From positions 45,718,001-45,782,000 of the forward strand of contig NC_073358.2 in assembly GCF_027580225.2 (NCBI RefSeq): a stretch of 64,000 bases of DNA, in the 5' to 3' direction. A program made the translations under genes and the position numbers. Position 1 is the first letter of the stretch, and each line of letters opens with the position of its first letter. Of the stretch, positions 42,840 through 54,779 are shown in pieces. The stretch is from Misgurnus anguillicaudatus. Taxonomy: Eukaryota; Chordata; Actinopteri; Cypriniformes; Cobitidae. Below the pieces are notes generated by a model. That model did no database searches, was not told where the DNA came from, and saw only the letters and a list, made by a program, of their open reading frames with translations.

Positions 42840-44230
42840 AGACGTCCATTAAGTCTCCTGAGATATTAAAGAGCAACCTCTGAGCAATTGATAATATATT
42901 ATTTATGGTGAACTATAAAATAAATAGCACCACCTTCAGGCAAATACCTTTCACTTTATTCTTTAATTATGCAACTTTTTTAAAAGTGCAGAATCTGCTG
43001 TTTTATGATTAATTGTTGTAAGAGTGAAAATTAATTTTGAGGTCACGATCACAGCTCACTTTACGTCTGGGGTTCCTGAAATGTAACCATTTTAATTTTT
43101 TTCTCAAAAAGGAAAGTAAAAACAACACAGGAAGAAAACGAATCATAAATCACGTCATTGTAAACACTGCTGACAAGAAGTCTGATCTGAATTTTGATAT
43201 ACGTTTCAGTCAGCTTAAAACACTGAGGTATGAGTTACACCCAACGTCAGCACATAAACAGTGTGTGTGATCTAAACATGTGCTTTAACGTAAACTCATT
43301 CACCCCGTCTCTCTTGCGTGCATGTGCTCTCATACACAACATAATGTAAACTCACATTGTACACACATGCTGTTGTATTAATTTGTTTTTATTGTTACAA
43401 ATTGCAACACTTTCATGTAGAAACACGAGTGACACTTGCCTGAGGCACAACAAAGACTGTCAATATTATAAAGGATCTGCTCTGAACGCGTGATTAAAAG
43501 CAGCCCTATTAAAAAAAAATAATAATAAGTAGTCGACTTTCCAGATTTTCTTTTTTAATGAAGCAGTTGAACTACTATAACCTGTTTAAATTACTGCGTG
43601 TTACGTCAATACTTAAAAAAAAAGATGGGAATGGTTTCTGTCCTGAAACTGGCATAACATGTAGTATTATTAGCAAGACCTCAGTTGGTTTTGTTTGTGC
43701 TGGCTAGTCTGCTCTTGGTCACTGGTTACATTGTAACATCAAAGGAAGTTTAGTGCATTCCTCAGTTTGTGTGAGCTCCACATGTCGACTTCAAGGGTAA
43801 ATATGTGAGTTTGAAAATTATTTTTGTAATTCCCTTTGATGCCACTAGTGGTATGGAAACACACACTTCAACTTACACCTTCAACTTAGTTGGCCTCTTT
43901 GATTGGCAGTAGAGGGGTTAAAAATAAGTGCGCTTTATGATGTCATCCTTTGAAAAGGTTGTTTTCAAGCCAATGCAAGTGAATTTAATGTTATACTAGA
44001 TTATAAAGATTAATACATATTTTTGCAAAATGGATGAGTCATACAAAAACAATGAATCTACTTGCAGCAATAATACTTTGTTCAAAAAAAGACCCTGTAA
44101 AAGTAAAAATCACAACCTAACGCTTTTTGGTTTGGGCTCAATCATTCAAAAAATATTTGATTTTGATTAATTATATATTTACACACGCAACACACACATC
44201 TCTGCTACAAATGAACTTTGAAGATTGTTT
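42840..44230. other. Unassigned DNA
   Basis: No complete element is recognised. A short 'ccactagtggtatggaaaca' palindromic stretch near 43,842 may be repeat debris. The frame at 43,037-43,270 has no domain. Confidence 0.35.
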
Positions 44231-44276
44231 CTAGTACTTACCATTCTTGGACAATTACACCAAACGTGACAGAAGT

Positions 44277-45650
44277 GCAAACGTTACAACTTACCCCATA
44301 GGTGGGGTTAATTGTAACAGGCAGGGGGTTAGCAGGCAAATATTTCAATACTATTTTGTCTATATATTTGAAGTGGATATTGTTTATATATCTGTCTATA
44401 ATAGACATGTATCCACACTGTAATTCAATGTAATAATTCAATTATAAATGGATAGAAATTTCTAAATATGTGAGAAAAAGCAGCACAATTTTGACAAAAA
44501 AAATTTTATGTGACCCAGTCTGTAATAACTTTACTACAGTTTAAAAAATTAAATCCTAAGATAATGAGCATCAAAGCCTGATTTTAGCCATTCATTTCAT
44601 TATGATTTCAATCTTTGACGTGACCTTATTCAATCAATATTAAAAATATGAACAAAAATAAATTTGACACGTGATTTTTGATAAGACAGGCACATTTATT
44701 TTGTTGGCAGCCAGCAATCATTCGTGTGTAGCCTATTTAAAACAACGGCAAGAATTACGCTAACGTTAGCGGTTTTAATATCGTAACTGCTGAGGGGTTA
44801 GTTGTAACCCAGCGTTACAATTAACCCCGCTGAGTCAAAATATTTTTAAGCCCACCAAAAAAGTTGCTAAGACCAGCAGAAATATTTCAAAACGTTGCTA
44901 TGTTTTAGTCAATAAGACACTGATTAATATGACATAGCATTGGATTTGGTATCTTACACCATAGATATGTATAAAGGCTAGATGGCTCGTCCGCGCTGCT
45001 GGCCAATGAAGTGCAACGTCCGCATTTTGGTGGCCATCTTACGACAGGGCGCTCGCTCACTCGTAGCATTGAGTTTTAATGATGCAGGTACTTTTAAATG
45101 ACCATAACTTGCTTAATTTTTTACCGATTTTCAAACGGTTTGGTTTGTTATAAACGTCAAAGATGTACCTATGACACTGCATACCTATACTAAAAATAAA
45201 AAATAAATTCATGAAACATGTCAAAGCATCCAGAATTATAGCCACGTTCATAACGTTTGTAAAAACCCAAACCGTTTGAAAATCGGTAGAAAATTGAGCA
45301 AGTTATGGTCATTTAAAAGTACCTGCACTGTTAAACTCAATGCTACGAGTGAGCGAGCGCCCTGTCGTAAGATGGCCGCCAGGTGATGCCGTTAGGGACT
45401 CCGCCTTGAGCCATCTAGCCTTTATACATATCTATGTCTTACACACCCAACTCAGAAACCGAAAAAAACATATAATGAAAAAATTGACTCACATGCCCCC
45501 AAAACACTCGTTCATCAATAACATTATACATTTCCAATAATTTGCGGGAGATCGTCTTTTGGCAGCGTGAAAAAATACCGGAAATCCAAAACACTCAACC
45601 TTGTGCAACAGTCCGTGTTACAACTAACCCCATGTTAGTTTTTGCCCCGC
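44277..45650. repeat. Older repeat with GGGGTTAATTGTAACA motifs, interrupted
   Basis: GGTGGGGTTAATTGTAACAG (about 44,303), GGGGTTAGTTGTAACCCAGC and GTTACAATTAACCCC (about 44,793-44,826) and GTTACAACTAACCCCATG (about 45,617) repeat in both orientations. The hAT MITE at 44,960-45,436 lies within. Exact ends are not resolved. Confidence 0.5.
44960..45436. mobile_element. 477-bp hAT-type MITE with perfect 8-bp TSD
   Basis: The ends CATAGATATGTATAAAGGCT and AGCCTTTATACATATCTATG are perfect inverses. Long arms include GAGCGAGCGCCCTGTCGTAA and GGTCATTTAAAAGTACCTGC facing their inverses. TCTTACAC flanks at 44,952-44,959 and 45,437-45,444. The arms carry several hundred bases of near-perfect complement, so a transcript would fold strongly. 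Confidence 0.95.
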
Positions 45651-45659
45651 GCACCCCTA

Positions 45660-47810
45660 CATGTGAAAGTTTATATTAATGCATATTGTCATGAGTAAAC
45701 CTGTTATCCTGTCCACATATGGATCCGGTCCTGATACCTCATTAATTTGGAAAACTACAACCCAGGACACCACCTGTCAGAACTTCCGTATTTAGACAAT
45801 GAACATCATTCAATTCCAAGGGGTCACCACTCACCTTCCATTTGTCTCCTTTTATATCTCCCTATCCATTGCTTTCCTGTCGTCTTTCACTGCCTTTGAC
45901 AAAGTGTTACTTGTTTAAATAGTCACATGGGAAAACTAGTACTATTTTTTGCACAGTTTAGAGTAAAAGGAAATTATGAGAAGCAATAATCATAAAATTT
46001 CTCCTCTCCTGCATCAAAGCCATTCAGGATCCTACCATAGCCAAACCCGAGGTTTTCTTTGGAGTCACCTGCATGTTTTAAAGCGCAAATCTGTGAATTC
46101 ACAATATACATCTTGCCCACCAAAATATGTTTATTCCTCATCTGTGAAAATATTGTCTTATCACATCAAATAGAAAGTTGAGAAATGTAAAAATCAGTAA
46201 CTACTTCCTCTGAGGACCCTCCATACGCATTGTCTCATGGCTGAAGAGACGCTCATTTTGGGGCGTTGACAGGTGGCCTTCATTCATAGCTGCTGATGAG
46301 AAAGGCAGAGTCCATCCGGTCACACGAGGTCTGTGTCCTCAGAGGAGTCAAAATAAGATCGGGATGAAAGTAAATGTCTGAAATGAGTAGATTTTGTATG
46401 TGGTGCTTTAAGCATGACGCTCCAGTACTTTTATTCATGCATCACTGGTAGTATCTCCAGGAAATTGGTCGCTTTGGATAAAAAATTTCCAAATGCAAAA
46501 AAAATGTAAATGTACAAGCATGTACAAGCTAAATTTATTTATTTAAAAAAGCACAATGTGTGACACAAAAGCCCCTTAGTTCCCTGTAAATAGGAAGAGT
46601 TTGCATTTCAAATAATTCGCCTTGTTTTTCAACGTTTCCTGAATAGAGCGTCTGGTGGAGCGGTGGCAGCCGGCTGTTTGTTCTGGAAGTGTGTATGTGT
46701 GTGTTTGTTGCGCTAATGGCCAGGTTAACCATTCAGCCGGGTGGAAGAGTATTATGCTCTGCTAATTAAGATAGGACGCACGCTGTTTACCTTTCACCGC
46801 ATCCGCTTATTTCAGATGAAGAGATAAGAAGGGACGAGAGAGGAAGAGAGGAAGAAGGAGAGAAAGAGATGGTTCACCTGGGGTGCTGATAAAAGCTGTC
46901 ACACATTGCCTGTCTCTCTGTATGATAATGCTAGGGTCTTTAATAGAAGGGTTGTCTGTTCACATATCTTCATTCATCTTTCCTACACCTGTTGATAAAA
47001 GAGATCTTTGCAGGAAACCTAACTCTTGTCATCACCTCAGTGTCTTGTGGCGGTCCTCTTAGAAGTGCCATTGATATTTTGGTACTTCCAGGTCTCTCTC
47101 TCTCTCTCTCTCTCTCTGATTTTGTGATGAGAATTAAGGTATGTTAAATAATATAAGTGGTACAGGGTTGAACCTAATCCCGGCCTGACCCTTGTTTTGT
47201 GTTGGGTGTAGGTGTGTGTGTGTTTTTGTTTGGATAATGATAATAGAGAGATGAACATGGATTAGGATGGATAGCAGCTTAAATAATGATTTGCCGTGAT
47301 GACAAACATTACCTAAAGAAACCGTCATTGTGCTGTTGTGATCTAAATTACATTTAAGTAAGTTTTATGTACAGTACTGTACATAAGTCTGCCCTAATAC
47401 ATATTTCACATCTTATGCACACTTGATTTCAATAAGAAACCACCTAGAATATCTTTTCATAGCAACACACCCATGCTGCCTCCCAATTTGCCTAATTATA
47501 CCTACTATGTGCTAAAAGTATGTACTGTTTTTGTAACGAAGCTATCTTTGTTGCCAGACAATACTATGATCATTAACAATAACACCAAAATTGAACTCCT
47601 TCTTGCATTTTAACTTTTTCAATTCATTTTTTCTCGCGTAATGTTTACTACATTGCTTTATTTATTATATCAGTGAATTATCAATGATTTGGTTAATTAA
47701 TTCAGTTCGGCGTCACTTATCACTCCCTCTTGCAATGACGTTTGCATTAATCGTTGCATGGATCTGCACTGTGAATTTTTACTGGAAATACAGTAGTAGA
47801 CCATTTGGGT
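45660..47810. other. Unassigned single-copy-looking block, about 2.1 kb
   Basis: Only a (TC)n run at 47,093-47,117 and a SINE-tail-like scrap at 46,466-46,515 are recognised. The interval 46,600-46,870 has mixed composition with CTAATTAAG and TGTTTAC words (homeodomain- and forkhead-like). Open frames have no domain. It is a candidate place to look for conserved regulatory DNA. Confidence 0.35.
47093..47117. repeat. (TC)n microsatellite
   Basis: A CT run of about 25 bp. Confidence 0.95.
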
Positions 47811-47813
47811 GCT

Positions 47814-48161
47814 TTAAAGGGATAGTTCGGCAAAAAATGATATTAAACCCATGATTTACTCACCCCCAAGCCGTCCAAGATGCATATGTCCGTCATTTTT
47901 CAGACGAACATATTTTCAATTATTTTAGAAAATGTTTTAGATCTTTCCGTTAATCAAATGTAAAGTTACGGGGTTCACTCCTTCAAGTCCAAAAAATGTG
48001 CATCCATCATTCACAAAATAAATCCAAACAATGATAAACAAAGTCCTTTTGAAGGTAATCCGCACCGTTTTGTTGTAGAAATATCCATATTTAAAACTTT
48101 ATAAATGAAAATAACTAGCTTCTTTTAATGCCGCCATCTTGGTCGCGTCCTATCCCTTTAA
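47814..48161. mobile_element. TTAAAGGGATAG-ended MITE, 348 bp
   Basis: TTAAAGGGATAGTTCGGC at the left and CCTATCCCTTTAA at the right are inverted over 12 bases and begin and end in TTAA. The body includes TTTACTCACCCCCAAGCCGT. TTAA ends suit piggyBac- or Kolobok-like elements, but the duplication cannot be separated from the terminus. Confidence 0.75.
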
Positions 48162-48179
48162 GGATTCTCAGTTCAACAT

Positions 48180-48400
48180 ACTGCGATTTGACTAATTCTT
48201 CTTTCAAATACTATTTCGAATACTATGCGATGCAGGGACAAAATATATAAGCTAGTAAAACCCTGGTGCTAAACAGGCCAAGTTGCCCGTTTTCTCAGGG
48301 TTGCCAGGTGCTTTATTCTTTATTGTGTAAACTGTGTTCACACCGCCACCAGCGAAAGGGTGAAAGTGTGCGGAAGTCATTAATTTTCAATGAGTGCATT
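48180..48400. other. Unassigned, probable repeat debris
   Basis: 'aaatactatttcgaatacta' lies near 48,206. No ends were resolved. Confidence 0.3.
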
Positions 48401-48402
48401 TA

Positions 48403-48900
48403 CATGCACAGAATAAGCGGATAACTAGCAAAAATCTGCTTATTCAAGAAAAACGTTTTCATGCGTTTACATGCAAATCAATAAACCGGCTATGCAGACA
48501 ATTGTGTTTACATGGGAATTGGAGAATCGACAGGTTTCTCGCAGGCAGTTATGTCACCGCCTATATAAAGTAATAGTCGTTTAAAAAGCCGACAGCATAT
48601 CTGTCTTAAGCTATACTGCTGTAGTCGGGCGGAGACTTTTATGCATTACTGTGCGCTTACTTCTGCGTGTGACGTTTATCCTTCACACGCGGAGACATGC
48701 GCACATAAACAAAACTGTGACAAAAAAGCCGGTTAAGGTGTTTACATGCGATGCGAAATCTGGGTTATGAGCAAAAAACTACCTGTGTCGACCGGTTTAG
48801 GCTTATGCCGTTTATGGGCTTTCCCCGATAATAGAAAACCGCTGTACGCATTTACATGACCCCACACATTATCAGTTTATTAAGCATAATCGGCATAAAG
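48403..48900. mobile_element. TTTACATGC-rich DNA element
   Basis: TTTACATGCACAGAATAAGC, 'gcgtttacatgcaaatcaat', 'ggtgtttacatgcgatgcg' and 'acgcatttacatgacccca' repeat through the segment. CATAATCGGCATAAAG at the right partly mirrors the left. Ends are imprecise. Confidence 0.5.
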
Positions 48901-48901
48901 C

Positions 48902-49577
48902 TGAGTTCACACCAGCCGCGGTAGCGTGAGTGATTTCAATGTTTCAATGGAGGTCTCGCAGCGCAAATTAGGTGTTTAGGACGACGCGGTAGACATGAAT
49001 CCGCCTCATTCGCATGTCTAATTTGTGTGAATGACGCAAATTGAGTGTTGCCACAGGAAACGCGCAAGTTGAAAAATCTGAACTTTGGCGGAAAAATGTG
49101 CCGGGTTAACCAATCAGGAGCTTGTTCTAGTAGTGACGTGATTACAGGAAGCGAGCTGAGTCATAGAAGCCCCTCCCATGACGCAGATTTCCGCGTCTTT
49201 CACGCGCGAATGAGGCGAGTACACTCACAATGTTCAAGCGTCCAACTGTGTGCAAATAGTGCGTTTTTGCCACCTCTACAGCGTCTGGTGTGAACGCATG
49301 GTATTGAGAGCTGGCAGCGAGAGCCGGCAGCGAGCTCCGGAGCGTCATGTATGCATGCTGCATGCTGAAAGCGTTGAGGATCTGAAATCAGATCAACTTA
49401 CGCTGTTTGGCGGCAAGCAATCATAAGGCGGAAACGTTTGGCGGCAACCAATCGGGGGGATTCTAGAGAATGCATTCAAGCATCAGAGTGCCCACTAAAC
49501 TTTTTCTATAGCGTCATTGGCAGGGCAGCCAGAGGTTTTTTTTTATGCTCTCGCAATTTGCGGTGTGAACCCACAGT
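48902..49577. mobile_element. GAGTTCACACCAG-ended element
   Basis: GAGTTCACACCAGCCGCGG at the left and TTTGCGGTGTGAACCCACAG at the right are inverted in their outer parts. An internal GCGTCTGGTGTGAACGCATG at about 49,278 suggests a composite of two related units. It is CpG-richer than its surroundings. Open frames (49,045-49,363) show no domain. Confidence 0.6.
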
Positions 49578-49610
49578 AATACTGAAAACCTGTCTACACC
49601 AAGAACAGTA

Positions 49611-49865
49611 CACTCTAAAAACCAATAGGGAACTAAAGAGGACTAAAAGTAATTCACTGGCTCGTAATCATAGGCGAACCATTTTAAGCACCATATAGCA
49701 CATGTGTAGCACCTGTGTAGCACCATATTGTGCTACTGTGTATAGAACCATATCTGGTACTATAGTGGTGCTGTATCACCCCCGGATGGTTCTTCATAAG
49801 TGCTTTATAGGTGCTACAGCACTAAAATGGTTCCCCTATGATCACGAGCTTTTAGTGCTAGAGTG
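49611..49865. mobile_element. 255-bp MITE with CACTCTA ends and TA flanks
   Basis: CACTCTAAAAACC at the left and GTGCTAGAGTG at the right, flanked by TA on both sides. The interior repeats GTAGCACC and GGTGCT words. It is consistent with a Tc1/mariner-type MITE, but the termini are short. Confidence 0.6.
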
Positions 49866-50040
49866 TAGCTACCTGTATAATGATAATATTACAATAAATA
49901 TAATGATAACTCAAATGTGTAAGCCCTTTAAATTCAAATTCTGATTTGCTGTCAATGTTTTATTGTTCATCAGATGGGAAAATGCAAATGTCCCAATAAT
50001 ATGGTTACTACTAGCTGCATTAAAAAAATTTCCAAGGAAA

Positions 50041-50137
50041 CTTACAGTGCATTACAAGGTAGCCTACACATTTGATTGGTTTGTGTATTCCCTGGGATTG
50101 AACCCATGACATTTGCGATGCAAACACAAATTCTAGT
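50041..50137 (-). mobile_element. SINE on minus strand, truncated
   Basis: CTTACAGTGCATTACAAGGT, then TATTCCCTGGGATTGAACCC and ATGACATTTGCGATGCAA are the inverse of SINE tail, body and head. Confidence 0.75.
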
Positions 50138-50147
50138 TGAGTAAAAT

Positions 50148-50330
50148 TTTTGTAGTAACCATGTTTTTTGTGTGTGTATTGATTACCATTGGTAAAACCA
50201 TGATTTTACTACAGTAACTATGGTTTATCCATAATTTTGAAGCAAAACAATGGTTACTTTGTGGCATGGTTTAACTTTTTACTGTGGTAAAACCATGGTT
50301 AATTTTCATAAGGCGGGCACTCAGCGGCTT
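50148..50330. repeat. ACCATGGTT-type hairpin MITE
   Basis: Repeated and inverted CCATGGTT/AACCATGG, GGTAAAACCATG and TTTACTACAG words form an imperfect hairpin. A smaller relative is at about 63,563-63,620. Confidence 0.6.
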
Positions 50331-50339
50331 AACATTAAT

Positions 50340-52295
50340 GAAGTGAAAGGTCTACTACTGTATGCGTTCTTTCAGCTGGCTTAGACTATTTTAATACCCA
50401 TGACTTAAAAAATAGCAGTGGAATGTTGTTTCTTTAAAAGGGGATGCCAGGTCAGTTTTGATGTAACAGGGCCTGTAAAACATGCTTTCAAATTCATGCA
50501 TGACTTCTAAACAATAACACTGAACACGCAGAAAGTGCCTCGGCATGTCGTCGTGCTATTTTAAGCTTATCTGTGTCTTCGGTGATATTCTAGTTTGTCT
50601 CACAATTAAATATGTGTCATACTGTATAAACCTATAGTCGATTTACTGATATATCATCGCAAGCTGACTTGGCGAGTTGTATGTTTTCTTCCTCTATATA
50701 CTGGACAAGAAGAAATGCCGTCTTGATTTTTATTAAGTTAGACACAAGTAGGCAGGTAGACACAACATGGCATGTTTGTTTGCAGTCAAGCTTCGAAAAC
50801 AGAGAGAATCCAACCCGGGGCGGTTCAGCGGTATGTTGTGAATGCATGTTTTGTACTGTAACATTGAAGTCTTGGCATTGTTTCATAGTGGTTACTCTCT
50901 CTCTTTATCTCACCCACTCTATTATTAGGGATTGCATAAAATTAAATCGGAGTTGTGTTCATTATAAAGCTTAGTTTGAGATCTATTAAAGTGACTATTT
51001 TCATCACACTGTCATCCATGTGGTTTCTTCTGCAACTACGGCGTCACCTGTCAACCACTGAAGGAAAAAGCAGGTTTCCTGTCTGTAAGAGCAGCCGCTC
51101 ATGTTGGCCTAAAACTCTTAGATGATGGATACAGAATGCAGTTGGGATGTCAGCTGTGTAAAACACACTCAATTCTTCAGCTGAATTCTGCATTAGATCA
51201 TCAAAATCTTTTCCTTTACTAGTGGCCAGACATCTACATTGTCAAGTTAAGACGACGGTCCCACCTGCATATTCAAGAGGCAATGCCCTAGTTTAAGAGG
51301 CGGCTCTGACGCAGATTCTGTAAATAAAATGGCGTCGCTATTGTCATGATAATTGCATATTTGAAAAAATAGTTCCCCTCTTTTATTTTTTGTTTCATTA
51401 AGGTGCTCTAGTTCTCATTCACTTTCATGGAAAACTTCGGCAGGATATTGCTAAAACAGTTTTGGGGATAAAATACAAAAATGTCATATGGGTTGCACAT
51501 GGGAATGATATGGTAAACTATTGCTTTAAACTTTAACGTTGTCATGTAAACAAGTGTGTCGTATTATTTCAGCTGTGCATGTGTATAAACAATGAACTTT
51601 TCAGCATGCATTGTTAATGCATTGTTTCCTCCATTGTGATAAATGACGCTGCCTCGGTGCTGCAGCATTAAAAATTTAGTAAATGTAGGCTTTCCTTTCA
51701 TCTATGGCTTTGTTATGACTACTTTAGTATTTAAATTGCATAATTGCATAATTTGGTGTCAGCACTTGGTTTAGTAAAAATCATGAAGATTTCTTATGAC
51801 TATTTTCACAGTATTTATGACTTCCCTCGAAACCTAAAAATGTCACTCCTCCTACTCAAAAGTAAACTTTGACGCCAGACAGGTAAGACAACCACCCACT
51901 CAATCCTTGACGGAAAGAAAGCCAGAAATGATAAATATTCCCTTCACATGGGGAATGTGGTAATGTAGGCCTTTGAAAAGCACAGGCCGCTCTTATCCAT
52001 CATATTGCATCATATCTCAAAGGCAAGGCCAACTCCTTTGCTGTGCACAATGTCATTGAACTCATACCTCATTTCTCAGAAAAAATTGCTCAACACTGAC
52101 AATTAGTCATTCAAAAGACTTTACAAGACATTGAATATGCTAATTTATTGGCACTGTGGTTTCTTTATTAAACCTGCTATAACTAGGTGTAACAAAATCA
52201 CAGTATAGTAGATTATACTTTGATTAATAGCCTACAACTATACTAGGCACAATATAACTTGCGAAATTATGCGAACTTATTAAACTATGTAAAAA
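50340..52295. other. Unassigned single-copy-looking block, about 2 kb
   Basis: No repeat termini are recognised. The overlapping 101-aa plus frame (50,669-50,974) and 84-aa minus frame (50,632-50,886) have no domain. Confidence 0.35.
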
Positions 52296-52299
52296 ATAA

Positions 52300-52616
52300 A
52301 GAAAGAAGGATCTCTTTACAGAAATGCAATATAATATCCATAACTAGATTACCAGTGGTGTTTAAAGACTTTACGTAATGAACTGTTTTGTTTTAATTAC
52401 CTTGGAATGAGACGTTTTTATCTACAAACACCACGGGTCTCCTTACATGGTAGTCGCCGTCATGTTTCTACAGTAGCCCTAAATGGACAAACTGTTTTAC
52501 AGAGCGCATTTCGTCCCCAGGTTTTTTCAGATGATGACATGTTTGTCCTGTGGTAGCTACCGTAGCTTCTCTATGCATTTCAAATTGAGGTTGGTTGCAA
52601 TTCGCAATCTCACCAC
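52300..52616 (+). mobile_element. DNA-element fragment (GATCTCTTTACAGAAATGC)
   Basis: The block GATCTCTTTACAGAAATGCA, 'tggaatgagacgtttttatc', CATGTTTCTACAGTAGCCC and GGTTGCAATTCGCAATCTCA has the composition of a common fish DNA repeat. The ends are missing and it directly abuts the next element. Confidence 0.55.
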
Positions 52617-53063
52617 AATGATATTACGCAGCACCTGAAAATAGTGCTCTTGGTAACTTTCAATAGCAGCGGACTATTTTCAGGCGCTGCGCAATATCAC
52701 TGCACCTGCGGCAACCATGCCACGGCAGCAAAGTCCCTGATCACCACGCCAGAATGAAAGTACAGTTCCTGGCCATATCGACCTAGAAAATCGAAACATT
52801 TAATTTTCCGTCTGTCTGTCACGATGTAACTACAGAAGAGTCAAGTTTTAAATAGGAAAAATATAAACTCTTTGGTTATTTTTTAACGCGATGCTAAATG
52901 GTCTAATCAGATTCAATGGATTATGCTAAGCTATGCTAAAAGTGGTAGCGCCAGACCCGGAGATCAGCTGAATGGATTTCAAAACGATAAAAACCAAATA
53001 CGGTATTTAACTCTAGGGTAGCTGAAAAATTAGCATATTTTCAAAAAAAGTGGAGTGTACCTT
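52617..53063 (-). mobile_element. ACTCCACTTTTTT-family element, minus orientation
   Basis: 'gatattacgcagcacctgaa' at the left and AAAAAGTGGAGTGTACCTTT at the right match the inverted copy at 54,331-54,778. A local hairpin of CTGAAAATAG and CTATTTTCAG lies at about 52,635-52,685. Confidence 0.8.
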
Positions 53064-53206
53064 TAAAGAGTTATTGCAAACTATTGCGATATGTGTATTG
53101 CCATATGCACATCTGTGATGTTTAGAAAATGTGGATATATTGTGCATCTTAAAATACAGTACTTTAGAGAATGTAGAGCAGGAGTTTTGATCAGTTTCAG
53201 TGGGCA

Positions 53207-53288
53207 ATAATATAATATAATATAATATAATATAATATAATATAATATAATATAATATAATATAATATAATATAATATAATATAATAT
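53207..53288. repeat. (TATAA)n pentanucleotide microsatellite, about 82 bp
   Basis: About 16 perfect TATAA units. The repetitive IILYY peptide on the minus strand is an artefact. Confidence 0.98.
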
Positions 53289-53289
53289 C

Positions 53290-53998
53290 CTGGTTAGGAC
53301 TACAGTAAGGTTTAAAATTAATAATTGTTAACTGTTCAATGTTTACATGCAACTTCTGTCCACCGTCATGCTGAACTGTAAGAATGGTTATCGTTTCCAC
53401 AAGTCAACAGTGTGTCAAAAACTGCTTTTATTAAGTCTGCTGTGCAGTTGTCAAGGGGTTATATGCTTTTTAAATGTATGTAACTTTGCTGTTTGCGCAT
53501 TAAAAGTTACAGCTCAAAGTCTGCTCCAAGGGGAGATACTCTCTTTAAGAAAAATTTCACACCTTTCAAAAACTACAACAAACGCTAGTTGGGACTACAA
53601 CTCACTTTTGTGTAGATTCTAAACTAACAAATAATTCCCACCCAAAGTATATAAAAAGGAGGCAAGGCCTAGTTATGTTGCTAAGATGTTGTTATTTCTA
53701 CCCAGATTGTAATTCTTCTTTGTTTGGCCTTCATGAGATGGACGAGTGTTGATGTAGTTTTTAGCTGCAGGCTCACTTTTTCATTTTTGTAAGCATCTGT
53801 TCACATTCACCGGTCGTAGTTTTTGAAAGGATTTTGGCTACACCCATATGAAAAGATAACTTACGTGGCTTCCAGTCTGTAGCAGTCATGCCCTAATAAT
53901 CTCTATGAGTAGCATCCGCTGTGAAAGCAATTTTGTGATATACACAGATATTGTGTGCATGCACCTTATTTTTGGGTGGTAACAGGGTTCGTGATTTG
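53290..53998. other. Unassigned DNA
   Basis: No repeat ends are recognised. The 91-aa frame at 53,347-53,622 has no domain. Confidence 0.35.
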
Positions 53999-54001
53999 AC
54001 A

Positions 54002-54244
54002 CACTGTAAAAAATCTTTGCTGCCTTACATATTTCAACTCAGATTTTAATCATGCTCATTATTTATCTTGACTAGAGATGAGTTGTTATAAATTATAAAA
54101 TGAAGTTGACTTTTTTCAACTATATTTTATAAGTTGTAGCAACTCATCTCTAGTCAAGATAAATAATCAAACGTTGACATGACTTGTAAATCTGACATGA
54201 GTTAATTCAACAAAAAAGTTTAAGGCAGCAAAGATTTTTACAGT
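54002..54244. mobile_element. CACTGTAAAAA foldback MITE, copy 3
   Basis: CACTGTAAAAAATCTTTGC faces GCAAAGATTTTTACAGT. The inner arms TAGAGATGAGTTGT and ACAACTCATCTCTA-type words pair. Confidence 0.85.
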
Positions 54245-54270
54245 CCAAAGAACATTAAATCATTATGGGG

Positions 54271-54328
54271 TGGTTTCCCGGACAAGGTTTAGGCTAAACC
54301 AGGACTAGGCCTTAGTTATATTAGGACA
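54271..54328. mobile_element. CCCGGACAAGGTTTA end fragment
   Basis: TTTCCCGGACAAGGTTTAGG and GGACTAGGCCTTAGT match one end of the 20,651-20,866 element. It is truncated by the element that follows. Confidence 0.55.
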
Positions 54329-54330
54329 TT

Positions 54331-54778
54331 TAAAGGGACACTCCACTTTTTTGAAAATATGCTAATTTTCCAGCTCCCCTAGAGTTAAAAGTTTGAATTT
54401 TACTATTTTGGAAACAATTTAGACGATCTTTGGGTCTGGCGGTACCACTTTTAGAATAGCTTAGCACAATCCATTGAATCTGATTAGACCATTACCATCA
54501 CGCAAAAAAAAATGAAGGGTTTCGATATTGTTCCTATTTAAAACTTGACTCTTAGTTACATCGTGTAGACCAAAGGAAAATTTAAAGTTGCGATTTTCTA
54601 AGCAGATATGGCTAGGAACTATACTCTCATTCTGGTGTAATAATCAAGGACTTTGCTGCCGTAACATGGCTGCAAATGATATTACGCAGTGCCGAAAATA
54701 GTCACCTGCTATTGAAAGTTACCAAGGGGACTACTTTCAGGCACTGCGTAATATCATTGCGCCTCCTGCAGCCATGGT
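54331..54778 (+). mobile_element. ACTCCACTTTTTT-family element, plus orientation
   Basis: AAAGGGACACTCCACTTTTT, then TAATTTTCCAGCTCCCCTAG, ATCCATTGAATCTGATTAGA and GACTTTGCTGCCGTAACATG. A local hairpin follows (ATTACGCAGTGCC... with its inverse GGCACTGCGTAAT). It is inverted relative to 52,617-53,063. Confidence 0.82.
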
Positions 54779-54779
54779 A

